Assembly: GCA_963627915.1 (NCBI GenBank)
Contig: CAVGCY010000003.1
Coordinates: forward strand, 1 to 64,000
DNA length: 64,000 nt
Source: CALACW01 sp963627915
GTDB lineage: Bacteria; Bacillota; Clostridia; Oscillospirales; Acutalibacteraceae
Direction of reading: 5' to 3'
The stretch's first letter is position 1; each line of letters starts with the position of its first letter. The notes beneath the pieces are model-generated. The model did no database searches. It had not been told where the DNA came from and saw nothing but the letters and a program-made list of their open reading frames with translations. This document shows positions 43,732 to 53,025 of the stretch, in pieces. The position numbers were made by a program, and so were the translations under genes.

Positions 43732-44537
43732 TAATTCTCACCGCCGTTTAAAACCTTATGAGACTGCAATACGGTAAAATCGATATCGACTTCTTCATCA
43801 GTCCCCTGTTTTTTTAAATACATCAAAAATTCAATATTTCCCTCCGGACCTTTTATCGGGGAAAAATCAAGACCGCACACGGCAAATCCGAGACGCTTTG
43901 CAAACGAATAAATTTTATTTATAACATCCTTATGGACGTCTGCGTCGCGAACGACGCCTTTTTTACCGACATTTTCACGACCCGCCTCAAACTGAGGCTT
44001 TATTAAACATACAATTTCTCCATCATCCGAAAGTAAATTATACGCCACAGGCAGAACAAGTTCAAGAGAGATAAACGAAACGTCAACCGAAGCAAAATCT
44101 ATTTTATCCGGCACCTGTTCGTCCGTAACGTATCTTATATTGGTTCTCTCAAGATTTACCACCCTCGGATCGCTTCGTATCTTCCATGCAAGCTGACCGT
44201 AGCCGACGTCAACACAGTAAACTTTTTTTGCCCCGCTGCGAAGCATACAGTCTGAAAATCCGCCCGTAGAAGCTCCTATATCCATACATATTTTATCTTT
44301 AAGAGATATCGGAAAAACAGACATTGCCTTTTTCAGCTTGTATCCGCCGCGGCTGACAAATTCCATTGAACCTCTGACCTCTATAGCGTCCTCCGGTTTG
44401 ACGTTAGTTCCCGCCTTAATCTCCTTCTGCCCGTTGACGTAAACCTGCCCTGCCATAATCATAGCCTTGGCTTTTTCACGGCTTTCAAGCAGTCCGAGTT
44501 GTACTATTCTCTGATCAAGTCTTATTTTTTCGGACAT
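43731..44537 (-). CDS. tlyA: TlyA-family rRNA 2'-O-methyltransferase
   Basis: Protein of 268 aa: N-terminal S4 domain (RLDQRIVQLGLLESREKAKAMIMAGQVYVNG) and FtsJ/RrmJ-like SAM domain (MDIGASTGGFSDCMLRSGAKKVYCVDVGYGQLAWKIR). TlyA methylates cytidines in 16S and 23S rRNA; haemolysin names in databases are historical. It overlaps dxs by 23 bp. Confidence 0.94.
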   Translation of the reverse strand: MSEKIRLDQRIVQLGLLESREKAKAMIMAGQVYVNGQKEIKAGTNVKPEDAIEVRGSMEFVSRGGYKLKKAMSVFPISLKDKICMDIGASTGGFSDCMLRSGAKKVYCVDVGYGQLAWKIRSDPRVVNLERTNIRYVTDEQVPDKIDFASVDVSFISLELVLPVAYNLLSDDGEIVCLIKPQFEAGRENVGKKGVVRDADVHKDVINKIYSFAKRLGFAVCGLDFSPIKGPEGNIEFLMYLKKQGTDEEVDIDFTVLQSHKVLNGGEN

Positions 44538-46395
44538 TTTCCGTTACCTCTGTAATTTCCTTAACAATACTTTCTCTGCAAAAACCAAATTCCTTCAAAA
44601 GAATTTTCGCGGCAGAATGACCGACATATCTGTCCTCAACGGCGCGGATTAGATAATCTCCGTTATATCCGTTCTCCGAAAGAAGGTAATTAAAGCTCTC
44701 TCCGATACCTCCGCTCAGTTCGCCCTCCTCATAAAAGAACACATTTGAACAATTTAACGCCGCCGTCACCGACTCGGAATCAATCGGTTTAATTCTGTTG
44801 AGCTTTATAAGCTTTATCTTCATACTCTGTCTGAGCTGCTCGCATGCATATACGCATTCGGCAAAAATTCTGCCGTAGGTTACTATTGCCGTATCTGCGT
44901 CCTTTTCTCCGAACACGTCAAAATTACCGTCGCCCGGCTCGTATTCGGGCGGAATTACGCATTCATCGCCTTTCGGATAGCGAACGGCGACAACTCCGTC
45001 GGTATGATACAGCGCACGAAAGAGCGCGTTGCGCATTCCCTTATAAGTAGACGGAGAAAAAATCGTAACTCCCGGAATTGTATTGAGCATAGGAACGTCA
45101 AGAAGCCCGTGATGAGTAGGACCGTCGCCGTCGACAAATCCCGCACGGTCGATTGCAAGCACAAGCTTCAGCCCCTGTAAAGCGGCGTCATGTATAACCT
45201 GGTCGTACGTTCTCTGCAAAAAAGCCGAATACACGGCAAACACCGGAACCATGCCTCCGCGGGCAAGTCCGGCAGAAAATGTAACCGCATGCTCCTCCGC
45301 AATTCCTACGTCAAAAAATCTCTGAGGATATTTTTCCGCAAAGAGATCGAGCCCCGTGCCGATTCCCATCGCCGCAGTCACCGCGCATATACGCTTGTCA
45401 TTTTCCGCAAATGAACACAGCGACGCTCCGAATTCCGACGAAAACGTGTCCCCGACGGATTTAAACTCGCCTGAAACTATATCAAAATGTCCTATACCGT
45501 GAAATTTACTCGGAGCAAGCTCCGCAAATTCATATCCCTTGCCTTTTTTTGTTTTTATATGTATGAGCATAGGATAATCAGCTGTCTTTGCAGCCTCGAA
45601 TGCGTCGGTAAGCACATCCACATTATGCCCGTCAAGAGGACCTATATATCTGAATCCAAGCTCCTCAAACATTGTACTGCTCTTATAAAACAAAGATTTT
45701 AATCTTGTTTTAACGTTAAAAAGAAGATTCGATAATTTTACGCCTATAAACGGAATTTTATTAAGAACACTTTCCGTTTTCGCCTTAATTCTGAAATATG
45801 ACGGTCTGGCTTTTATTACCGCAAGATGAGATGCCAATGCGCCGACGTTTTTCGATATCGACATATCGTTATCGTTCAGTACGACGACAAGACGCGACCT
45901 TGTTCTGCCGGCATTGTTAAGAGCCTCATATACCATTCCGCCGGTAAACGCGCCGTCACCGATAACGGCTATCGTATAGTTCTTATTTTTTTTAAGTTTA
46001 TTCGCCTGCGCAATACCGTACGCGGCCGACAGCGACGTGCTCGAATGTCCGCTGTAGAATATATCGTGCTCACTCTCGCCCGGATCGGAAAATCCCGAAA
46101 GACCGCCCGGCTGTCTGAGAGTCGAAAATCTGTCCTGCCGTCCGGTAAGCAGTTTATGAACGTAAACCTGATGACCGACATCCCAGATAATCTTGTCATA
46201 CGGAGAATTAAAAGCCTTATGAAGCGCTACGGTCAGTTCAACAACGCCGAGATTTGAAGCAAGATGTCCGCCCGTTTGAGAAACGGTATCGATAAGTTTT
46301 TTTCTGATTTCCGCGCACAGTATGTCCGTCTGAGCGGAATTAAGCTTTTTTACGTCCGACGGCTTTTTAATACTGTCAAGAATATGCTCATCCAT
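44515..46395 (-). CDS. dxs: 1-deoxy-D-xylulose-5-phosphate synthase
   Basis: Protein of 626 aa, TPP-dependent. Motifs: HDIFYSGHSSTSLSAAYGIA, GDGAFTGGMVYEALNNAG (TPP/Mg binding), GIAEEHAVTFSAGLA and DRAGFVDGDGPTHHG. First step of the MEP isoprenoid pathway, condensing pyruvate and glyceraldehyde 3-phosphate. It sits 14 bp after ispA, which uses the pathway's products. Confidence 0.97.
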   Translation of the reverse strand: MDEHILDSIKKPSDVKKLNSAQTDILCAEIRKKLIDTVSQTGGHLASNLGVVELTVALHKAFNSPYDKIIWDVGHQVYVHKLLTGRQDRFSTLRQPGGLSGFSDPGESEHDIFYSGHSSTSLSAAYGIAQANKLKKNKNYTIAVIGDGAFTGGMVYEALNNAGRTRSRLVVVLNDNDMSISKNVGALASHLAVIKARPSYFRIKAKTESVLNKIPFIGVKLSNLLFNVKTRLKSLFYKSSTMFEELGFRYIGPLDGHNVDVLTDAFEAAKTADYPMLIHIKTKKGKGYEFAELAPSKFHGIGHFDIVSGEFKSVGDTFSSEFGASLCSFAENDKRICAVTAAMGIGTGLDLFAEKYPQRFFDVGIAEEHAVTFSAGLARGGMVPVFAVYSAFLQRTYDQVIHDAALQGLKLVLAIDRAGFVDGDGPTHHGLLDVPMLNTIPGVTIFSPSTYKGMRNALFRALYHTDGVVAVRYPKGDECVIPPEYEPGDGNFDVFGEKDADTAIVTYGRIFAECVYACEQLRQSMKIKLIKLNRIKPIDSESVTAALNCSNVFFYEEGELSGGIGESFNYLLSENGYNGDYLIRAVEDRYVGHSAAKILLKEFGFCRESIVKEITEVTENVRKNKT

Positions 46396-46409
46396 TAATC
46401 GTTACTCCG

Positions 46410-47261
46410 TTATACCGTTCTTTTAAGAAGCTTCAATGCAAATTCGTTCAGATACGAAGTATCGGAATCTATTTTATCGAGAGCTTTGAGAGCTTTTTCG
46501 GTATATTCATCGGCAAGCTTTCTTGCCCTATCGACTCCGAAAAGCGATACGTATGTCGCTTTATTGTTAATAATATCGCTGTTATCCGCACCTTCCGAAA
46601 AATCCAAAAGGTCGTCAACTATCTGAAAAGCAATACCGAGATTCTCGGCAAATTCCTCCGCATACGGGATATAGTCATATCTTCCGCCGAAAATACATCC
46701 GAGAACGCATGCGCACTTTATAAGCGCGGAGGTTTTGAGCTTATCCATAAGAAAGAGGGTTTGCGCGTCAATCTCTTTCCCCTCGGTTTCCGTATCTATA
46801 ACCTGACCGCCGATCATTCCGTTTACACCCGCGTTTTCGGAAAGATAGCTTACGGCTCTTACTTTCTTTTCGTCGCAACAGACCGCGGCAAGCAGCGCGG
46901 AAAAGGCGTGAGTTAAAAGAGCGTCGCCAGTAAGCAGTCCGAGCCCTTCGCCGAATTTTTTATGAACCGAAGGTTTACCCCGGCGCATGTCGTCGTTGTC
47001 CATACACGGAAGGTCATCATGCACGAGCGAATATGAATGAATCATTTCAACGCCCATTGCAAACGGAAGCGCGTCTTTAACGTCTGCGCCGCACATGCCG
47101 GCAAATTCAAGACAAAGCAACGGTCTGACTCTCTTTCCGCCGTCGGTGCATGCATATTTCATAGCGTCGGCAAGACGCGAATATTTTTCGTCCGGAACGG
47201 GAATAAAATCATCGATATTATCATTAATAAGCCTAACGTATTCTTCTGTTTTACTCATCAT
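46410..47261 (-). CDS. ispA: Farnesyl diphosphate synthase
   Basis: About 283 aa. The first Asp-rich motif is DDLPCMDNDD and the second DDLLD in FQIVDDLLDFSEGAD. It condenses IPP and DMAPP to geranyl and farnesyl diphosphate. Length and motifs fit the short-chain IspA group; geranylgeranyl synthase is possible. Start taken as ATG 47261, overlapping the end of xseB by 11 bp. Confidence 0.93.
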   Translation of the reverse strand: MMSKTEEYVRLINDNIDDFIPVPDEKYSRLADAMKYACTDGGKRVRPLLCLEFAGMCGADVKDALPFAMGVEMIHSYSLVHDDLPCMDNDDMRRGKPSVHKKFGEGLGLLTGDALLTHAFSALLAAVCCDEKKVRAVSYLSENAGVNGMIGGQVIDTETEGKEIDAQTLFLMDKLKTSALIKCACVLGCIFGGRYDYIPYAEEFAENLGIAFQIVDDLLDFSEGADNSDIINNKATYVSLFGVDRARKLADEYTEKALKALDKIDSDTSYLNEFALKLLKRTV

Positions 47262-47460
47262 CCGCACCATCCTTTTGATTATCGGTTATCTTTTCTATTT
47301 TGATTCTCGATTTTTCAAGAGACTGCGAACAAAAATCGGCAAGCTTTACCGCCTCTGCGTAAATCTTCGTAGTCTCGTCAAGAGTCATATCGCCTTTTTC
47401 AAGTTTTAAAACAAGTTCTTCAAGAGAAGCAAACGCTTCCTCATATGTCATTTTTTTCAT
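47251..47460 (-). CDS. xseB: Exonuclease VII small subunit
   Basis: Protein of 69 aa: MTYEEAFASLEELVLKLEKGDMTLDETTKIYAEAVKLADFCSQSL, the XseB helical signature. Small subunit of the ssDNA exonuclease. Its start overlaps the xseA end by 20 bp. Confidence 0.95.
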   Translation of the reverse strand: MKKMTYEEAFASLEELVLKLEKGDMTLDETTKIYAEAVKLADFCSQSLEKSRIKIEKITDNQKDGADDE

Positions 47461-48682
47461 CTGTATTCACCGTATTATTATATAATATTTTTTCCGCACG
47501 GCACATTATCGTTCCGTCGAAGCTCATTATTTCAAGTTCATCCCCGATGCTGACGCATGAGGCGTTCATGATTCGTTTACCGCCCGAATATACAGGAAAA
47601 AATCCCTTTTTCAGAGAGTTTAAAGGATTGAGCGCGTGCAGCCTGTTCACAATTCCGTCAAGCCTGCGCTCTTTTTCAAACATATAAACGCAAACAGAGT
47701 CATTAAGACGTTTGATTTTATTTTCAAGCGATCCCTTCATTTCGGCGCAGACATTCTGCGGAGAATATGCTCGCAAAATTCTGAATGCTGAATCAAGCGA
47801 CTGTTTTTTTAACGAATAAACGGAGAAAAACGCCGAATCGGCTCGATTTCTCAGATTAAAAACAGAGTATTTCAAATTTTCCGCGTCCTCGCTGGCAAGC
47901 TCTGCCGCGGCGGAAGGCGTCGGAGCTCTTAAATCGGCGGCAAAATCACAAAGAGTAAAATCCGTCTCGTGTCCTATGCCGGTTATAACGGGAATTTCGC
48001 TTTCAGCCACAGCTCTGACGAGCTTTTCCTCGTTATACCCCCACAAATCCTCTATACTGCCTCCGCCTCTTCCGAGAATTATAACGTCGACATTTTTATT
48101 TTTGTTAAAATATTGAACTGCTTTTACATTATCGGAAGCGCACGAAGCTCCCTGCACGTTAACCGGGTATATTTTTACGGTGCACAGCGGATATCTCCTT
48201 GTCAGAACATTGCAAATATCTCTGACGGCGGCTCCCGTGTCGGAGGTTATAACTCCGACGCTCTTCGGAAAACGCGGTACGGGCTTTTTCCGGGTTTCGT
48301 CAAAAAGTCCCTCTGAACCGAGCTTCTTTTTCAGCTGTTCAAAAGCAAGAGCAAGTGCGCCCGCCCCCTCCGGCTGCATATCGTCAACATAAAGCTGATA
48401 TATACCGTCGCGCTCAAAAACGCCGATTCTTCCCCTGCATACGACGCACATTCCGTCCTCTGGAATAAAACGCACGCGCTGCGCCGAACGGGCAAACATG
48501 ACAGCTTTGATCGCGCTGGAATCATCCTTGAGAGTGAAATAAAAATGCCCCGAACGATAGTGGTTCGTAAAATTCGATATTTCCCCGGATATAAGAACGT
48601 TAAAAAGTCTTGAATCTGCGTCAAAAAGATTTTTTATATAAAAATTTATCTGAGATACGCTCAGCGGAGCCGTCTTTATCAT
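47441..48682 (-). CDS. xseA: Exonuclease VII large subunit
   Basis: Protein of 413 aa: N-terminal OB fold (SVSQINFYIKNLFDADSRLFNVLISGEISNFTNHYRSGHFYFTLKD) and catalytic core with VIILGRGGGSIEDLWGYNEEKLVRA and GIGHETDFTLCDFAADLRAPTPSAAAEL. It degrades single-stranded DNA from both ends. It overlaps the upstream gene by ATGA. Confidence 0.96.
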   Translation of the reverse strand: MIKTAPLSVSQINFYIKNLFDADSRLFNVLISGEISNFTNHYRSGHFYFTLKDDSSAIKAVMFARSAQRVRFIPEDGMCVVCRGRIGVFERDGIYQLYVDDMQPEGAGALALAFEQLKKKLGSEGLFDETRKKPVPRFPKSVGVITSDTGAAVRDICNVLTRRYPLCTVKIYPVNVQGASCASDNVKAVQYFNKNKNVDVIILGRGGGSIEDLWGYNEEKLVRAVAESEIPVITGIGHETDFTLCDFAADLRAPTPSAAAELASEDAENLKYSVFNLRNRADSAFFSVYSLKKQSLDSAFRILRAYSPQNVCAEMKGSLENKIKRLNDSVCVYMFEKERRLDGIVNRLHALNPLNSLKKGFFPVYSGGKRIMNASCVSIGDELEIMSFDGTIMCRAEKILYNNTVNTDEKNDI

Positions 48683-49617
48683 AAATTCTCCTTAATATAT
48701 GCAAGATATGCCGTTCCTGCCGCGTTATCTGCGGAAAACTCGGGTTCGGCAAAATAACAATTGTCAGTCCTTGAAAGAATATCCTCTCTGATAATGGAAT
48801 CCGACATAACGCCTCCGGCATAAAGAACCGGAATATTTCCGAATTTTTTACGCATATTAACGCACATTTCATATGCGCAGCACCTTAACGAATCGATGCA
48901 ATACCTTGCCGCGTCGCATTTATCCGCGCCTTTTAAAATCATATCCCTGCATTTATTTTCTATACCGGAAAGACTGACGTTTCCGTCCCTGAAGAACAGT
49001 TTTACGTCATATTTCTTTTCGCTTCGCATCGCAAGTTTTTCAAGCTCCGCGCCCGCCGGAAATTTAAGTCCCAGCATAACGCCGACCCTGTCCGCAGCCT
49101 GTCCTGCTTTCAAATCGAGGGAAGTGAAAACATTGCGAATATTAAAAATCTTGTCTTTATCATATTCGACAAACAGTGCGTCCGTAGTTCCGCCGGAAAA
49201 ATGAAAAGCTATAAATTCAGAACCTATCAGCTCGATTCTGCCCGAAGAATAAACCGCGGCGGCTATGTGTCCCGCCTGATGAGAAAATTCATAGCGCGGA
49301 ATATTTAAAGCGGAGGAAATAACCCTTGAATAGCCGGTTCCGACAGTAAAACACGGCATATAGGAATCGACGGAATCTCTCGGCGCATATGAAGCGGAAA
49401 CTGCGCACGGCGATTCGTATTCCGATAAAATACTTTCAAGCATAACCGGCAGATTCCGGCTGTGATGAAAAACTGCTTCCGACTGTCTTAATCCTCTTGC
49501 ACTCTCGGCTACGGGGAGAAGCTGTTTTTTTGAAACGGTTATCCCCTCTCCGTCTTTATACAGCGCGCACGAGGTAGTGTAATTACTGGTATCTATACCG
49601 AGATACGTTTTCATCAT
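48679..49617 (-). CDS. TsaD/Kae1-family paralogue
   Basis: Protein of 312 aa with the ASKHA-type N-terminus TYLGIDTSNYTTSCAL and metal motif HQAGH (about residue 107), where TsaD has HxExH. It is shorter than TsaD (about 340 aa) and diverged, and no tsaB, tsaE or rimI is near. This Clostridial nusB-linked paralogue is often called an O-sialoglycoprotein endopeptidase, but its reaction is not established. It lies 3 bp after nusB and is coupled to xseA. Confidence 0.78.
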   Translation of the reverse strand: MMKTYLGIDTSNYTTSCALYKDGEGITVSKKQLLPVAESARGLRQSEAVFHHSRNLPVMLESILSEYESPCAVSASYAPRDSVDSYMPCFTVGTGYSRVISSALNIPRYEFSHQAGHIAAAVYSSGRIELIGSEFIAFHFSGGTTDALFVEYDKDKIFNIRNVFTSLDLKAGQAADRVGVMLGLKFPAGAELEKLAMRSEKKYDVKLFFRDGNVSLSGIENKCRDMILKGADKCDAARYCIDSLRCCAYEMCVNMRKKFGNIPVLYAGGVMSDSIIREDILSRTDNCYFAEPEFSADNAAGTAYLAYIKENL

Positions 49618-49620
49618 AAA

Positions 49621-50148
49621 TCAGCCGACAACGGAGGAATCGCCGACGGTTTCGGCATCTTCGACTTCCGCATCTCCGGGTTCAAATTCATTTCCGGGAT
49701 ATAAATCGTTCTCTTCATTATCCGAAACGGACTGCACGTTGTCATTGCTCAGCGCTCTGACCGCAGAACCTAAAACGGCATTTATAAACGCGGGATCCTG
49801 TTCCGACGCATATTTTTTCGCAAGTTCTACGGCTTCATTTATGGAAACCGCATACGGAACGGAGTCAAAATAAAGAATTTCGCACACGGCAAGTCTCAGC
49901 AAAGCAAGAACAACCTTTGAAAGTCTTGTTATTTTCCATCCGCTCGCAAGATAACGGCTGATAGTCGAATCGATTTCATCAAGAGAATCAAACGTACGCC
50001 CGGCAAGCGAAGAAACAAACGAATCGTATTCAAACAGACCCGCTTCTTTTGCCGTCTCGCACAGATCATCCACGGTACAATCTTGATTAAACTGTTTCTC
50101 AAAAATAATTATGAATGCCTGTTCTCTTGATTCCTGTCTTTTTTTCAT
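49621..50148 (-). CDS. nusB: Transcription antitermination factor NusB
   Basis: Protein of 175 aa. RESREQAFIIIFEKQF and PYAVSINEAVELAKKYASEQDPAFINAVLGSAV are NusB signatures. It binds boxA RNA with NusE (S10) in rRNA antitermination. The last 35 residues form an acidic tail (NEENDLYPGNEFEPGDAEVEDAE) beyond the normal length. First gene of the housekeeping operon with promoter at 50251-50278. Confidence 0.93.
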   Translation of the reverse strand: MKKRQESREQAFIIIFEKQFNQDCTVDDLCETAKEAGLFEYDSFVSSLAGRTFDSLDEIDSTISRYLASGWKITRLSKVVLALLRLAVCEILYFDSVPYAVSINEAVELAKKYASEQDPAFINAVLGSAVRALSNDNVQSVSDNEENDLYPGNEFEPGDAEVEDAETVGDSSVVG

Positions 50149-50167
50149 TGAGTACCTCCGATAAATT

Positions 50168-50199
50168 TTAAGACCCCCGGATTTCGCCGGAGGTCTTAA
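50168..50199 (-). terminator. Hairpin between spoIIIAH and nusB
   Basis: AAGACC-CCGG/CCGG-GGTCTT stem with one bulged base, directly before nusB and after the nusB promoter, thus inside the nusB leader. The T run on the minus strand is poor (TTAAAATTT). It may limit sporulation readthrough or attenuate nusB. Confidence 0.45.
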
Positions 50200-50250
50200 A
50201 ACGACATTGTTTTACGCCTTAAAATAAGTAATTCCTGCGAATTTTCTTAT

Positions 50251-50278
50251 ATTATAGCATAAAATAAAAAATATACAA
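50251..50278 (-). promoter_or_regulatory. Promoter of the nusB to tyrS operon
   Basis: Minus-strand TTGTAT, 16-bp spacer, TATAAT, located right after the spoIIIAH stop. It lets the housekeeping genes be expressed in vegetative cells independently of the sporulation operon. Confidence 0.68.
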
Positions 50279-50285
50279 GAGTTTT

Positions 50286-50825
50286 TTATTTAGCGCCGAT
50301 TATCGTTATGTTTTCGGGTGATATTTTCAGATTATTCTGAACAATTTCACGTATCTGCAAAACAGAATTGTCCGTAAGATACCTATCCTCAACAATAACC
50401 TCAACACTGTTCGTATTAACGACGCATACGCATTCTCCTCCGATTTTTGCGCCGACAAGAGTTTCGATGTTGCTTTCGGCAATTTTATTGTCCGAAATAT
50501 CGGTTAACGATGCGGAAGCCGACGCAACAGCCTCGTTATCGCTCGACGGAGCGCTTATAATTTCTTTGAGCGAAGCGACAGATTTATCATATGCTTCATT
50601 TCTTGAAAGTCTCGCCGAAGCAAAATATTCCTTGTTTTCTTCTGCGTTTACATACTGCGCGTCACCGAGATTATGTACATTCTCCGCGCTTATATTTGAC
50701 TCTCCTTCTGCTGGAACTATTTCTTCGCGTCCCGACGTAAAATACCAGTTGGCAAGCACAGCCGCTCCGAGAACTATAACTATTCCTGAGAGAACCAATT
50801 GCTTTTTCTTAACAGTTTTACTCAT
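50286..50825 (-). CDS. spoIIIAH: Stage III sporulation protein AH
   Basis: About 179 aa: N-terminal helix (KKKQLVLSGIVIVLGAAVLANWYF), an acidic region, and a C-terminal SpoIIIAH domain ending VIVEDRYLTDNSVLQIREIVQNNLKISPENITIIGAK. It forms the mother-cell side of the SpoIIIAH-SpoIIQ channel. ATG 50825 follows GAAGGAG; the longer frame to 50858 starts inside spoIIIAG. Confidence 0.93.
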   Translation of the reverse strand: MSKTVKKKQLVLSGIVIVLGAAVLANWYFTSGREEIVPAEGESNISAENVHNLGDAQYVNAEENKEYFASARLSRNEAYDKSVASLKEIISAPSSDNEAVASASASLTDISDNKIAESNIETLVGAKIGGECVCVVNTNSVEVIVEDRYLTDNSVLQIREIVQNNLKISPENITIIGAK

Positions 50826-50844
50826 AAAACATTGCTCCTTCAAT

Positions 50845-51402
50845 TTATTTGCCCACATAGATTCTGTCCGAACCTATATCATAAAGGGATGAGATCAGCG
50901 ACTTGATCTCGTTTTTTATAACCGCGCTTTCACCTCCGTCGCAGACAACCGCAACTCCGCGTATTACGGGAGCGTCGATTCTTACGATAAGTCCGTCCGG
51001 CTGTCCCGCATTACCCTCGGTATATATGTATTCGCTGTCCTTAAAAATAGAATCGTTTTCTTTTTTTTCGTTGATATCCTGCGCATAATGAACGGTTCCC
51101 GTACTTTGAATACATACGCTGACGCTTACATTTCCTACGCCCTCCATATTTGAAACAAGCGCGCTTATTTTCTGTCCGAGAGTATCCTCTATACTTTCAA
51201 TCTCCGTTTTTTCCGTATCCGTGCAGTCTTTTTTTGAGTCGGAAATGTTTTTAATGCCGTTTTCTCCGATGCCTCCGAAGGCGGCGACAATTGCAAGAAC
51301 AGCGGCCGCCGAGAGAATAAAAACCGTTTTCCTGTCCCTCTTCAGTTTATCGACCGTTTTCTCGACTTTTTCTCTTACATTTATTTTTTTCGTAACAATC
51401 AC
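50845..51402 (-). CDS. spoIIIAG: Stage III sporulation protein AG
   Basis: Protein of 185 aa with one transmembrane helix (TVFILSAAAVLAIVAAF) and the ring-building motif region LGQKISALVSNMEGVGNVSVSVCI, as in SpoIIIAG that assembles a secretion-type ring in the engulfment membrane. GTG start overlapping the spoIIIAF stop (GTGA). Confidence 0.93.
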   Translation of the reverse strand: MIVTKKINVREKVEKTVDKLKRDRKTVFILSAAAVLAIVAAFGGIGENGIKNISDSKKDCTDTEKTEIESIEDTLGQKISALVSNMEGVGNVSVSVCIQSTGTVHYAQDINEKKENDSIFKDSEYIYTEGNAGQPDGLIVRIDAPVIRGVAVVCDGGESAVIKNEIKSLISSLYDIGSDRIYVGK

Positions 51403-51827
51403 TCCTTAAAAACTCGAACCTCGGAAAGCACGATATTACTTAAAACCTGTTCAATCTGCTCCGTTTTGTCGTTGTCTTTTTGAGAAACTTCAACTATAAG
51501 AACATTTTCGTCATAATAAATATTCGTTTCATCCTCGCAGACGCCGTTGAGCACGCTTTTGCAAATTGAAATTACCGCTTCGCCCGCGGACTCGGCGATT
51601 TCTTCATCCGATACAACGGGATTTGAATCGAAATTCAAATTAAAATCTTCCACAGCTTCAATTTTTTCAATAAAAGAAAAGATTAAACTCAATGTCAGCA
51701 CCGAAAGACAAAGTTTCAACGTTTTCTTCATCTTATCAGAACCGTTCAGCCACAAGGCAACCGAACCTATTACAGAAAAAACACATACGGACAATACTCC
51801 GCCAATAATATTTTCCGCGACAACCAT
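51399..51827 (-). CDS. spoIIIAF: Stage III sporulation protein AF
   Basis: About 142 aa with two N-terminal transmembrane helices (NIIGGVLSVCVFSVIGSVALWL and TLKLCLSVLTLSLIFSFI) and a small C-terminal domain ending QIEQVLSNIVLSEVRVFKE, the SpoIIIAF pattern. The frame is open to 51905, but SpoIIIAF proteins start at the first helix, so ATG 51827 is preferred; the ribosome site is unclear. Confidence 0.85.
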   Translation of the reverse strand: MVVAENIIGGVLSVCVFSVIGSVALWLNGSDKMKKTLKLCLSVLTLSLIFSFIEKIEAVEDFNLNFDSNPVVSDEEIAESAGEAVISICKSVLNGVCEDETNIYYDENVLIVEVSQKDNDKTEQIEQVLSNIVLSEVRVFKE

Positions 51828-51888
51828 CCCCCATTTTTTTTGCAAAGCATAATACTTTACATTTAATATTTTTGTACAGTTATTTTCT

Positions 51889-53019
51889 TTACATACAATT
51901 GACATCTCCGACGCACAGCATCAAAATACACGAACAGCATATGTACAAAGAAAAAACACATAACGCCGTCATCATTTTTACAAAATTTATAAAGCCGTCA
52001 TACATGGACGCGTCTGTTTCAAAATTAAACATTAAATTCACGGCTTTTATAAGTCTCAAAGTTACGTTCCATATCAGAAGCCTTATAAACAAAGGCAGAC
52101 ACAGCATTGTCATAACGGCGGCGCATGAAACAATTACCGTACTCTGAGCGGTTTTGACTCCGGCAAGAACTGCGGATATTCCGTCGCTTACATATGACCC
52201 AACAATCGGAACAAAACTCCCTGCCGCAAATTTAATTCCCCGCAAAGCCAAAGAGTCCGAAACAGAACCGAAAACCTTTCTCACGCTTATAAATCCGGTA
52301 AAAACAGTTCCGACAACCCCGAGCAGCGCCGATATCGTTTTCATAACAAAGTTCGTAAGCGGACTTAAATCAAAAAACGGACTGACAGCCCCGCATGCAC
52401 AAAGCGCGAAAAAAACAAAAACCGCATATTTTACGATATCGGAACACATAAATGCAAGTATTTCGCTTGCCGCCGTTACGCCGAGCTTATACGCGAGCGC
52501 ATTCCCTCCGCTCCCGGACGCAGCCTCTATTATACATACGACAGGACATGCGGCCTTCAAAAAAGAATTAAGACTGACTACATATCTTTCAAACGATGAA
52601 ATACATTCCGACATAGCCGCGCACAGCGAATAAACGCATATAACCGGACACAGCATATCCGCTCTGAATGACAGACCGCGCGAATCGAAAACACCGGTTA
52701 ATGAAAACAAAAGCGTTATACAAAGAATTAAAGTAAAAGTCTTTACCGGTTTTTGAATTTCATCCTTTATTGTTTCAAAAACATGCGACAGCATTTGCGT
52801 AAAGCCGACATCTTCCATATCCGATATTTTAAAATTCGAAATACCATTATCGTCAAGCGTTTTACTTGTCAGTTTATCGAAAGATTCCGTCATTTCCGAA
52901 AAAAAGAATTTATCATCTTTTTCGTTTAATGCAAATGAATCGAAAGAGAAAAAAGCAAACAGCGCAAGCGAAAAAACGATTACCGTAATTATTTTTGATT
53001 TTCCCTGCATATTCAGCAT
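51889..53019 (-). CDS. spoIIIAE: Stage III sporulation protein AE
   Basis: Polytopic protein of 376 aa with a signal peptide (IITVIVFSLALFAFFSFDSFA) and about 7 transmembrane helices; RGIKFAAGSFVPIVGSYVSDGISAVLAG is the conserved core. Part of the SpoIIIA export apparatus between mother cell and forespore. ATG 53010 is an alternative start. Confidence 0.93.
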   Translation of the reverse strand: MLNMQGKSKIITVIVFSLALFAFFSFDSFALNEKDDKFFFSEMTESFDKLTSKTLDDNGISNFKISDMEDVGFTQMLSHVFETIKDEIQKPVKTFTLILCITLLFSLTGVFDSRGLSFRADMLCPVICVYSLCAAMSECISSFERYVVSLNSFLKAACPVVCIIEAASGSGGNALAYKLGVTAASEILAFMCSDIVKYAVFVFFALCACGAVSPFFDLSPLTNFVMKTISALLGVVGTVFTGFISVRKVFGSVSDSLALRGIKFAAGSFVPIVGSYVSDGISAVLAGVKTAQSTVIVSCAAVMTMLCLPLFIRLLIWNVTLRLIKAVNLMFNFETDASMYDGFINFVKMMTALCVFSLYICCSCILMLCVGDVNCM

Positions 53020-53025
53020 CCCGTT

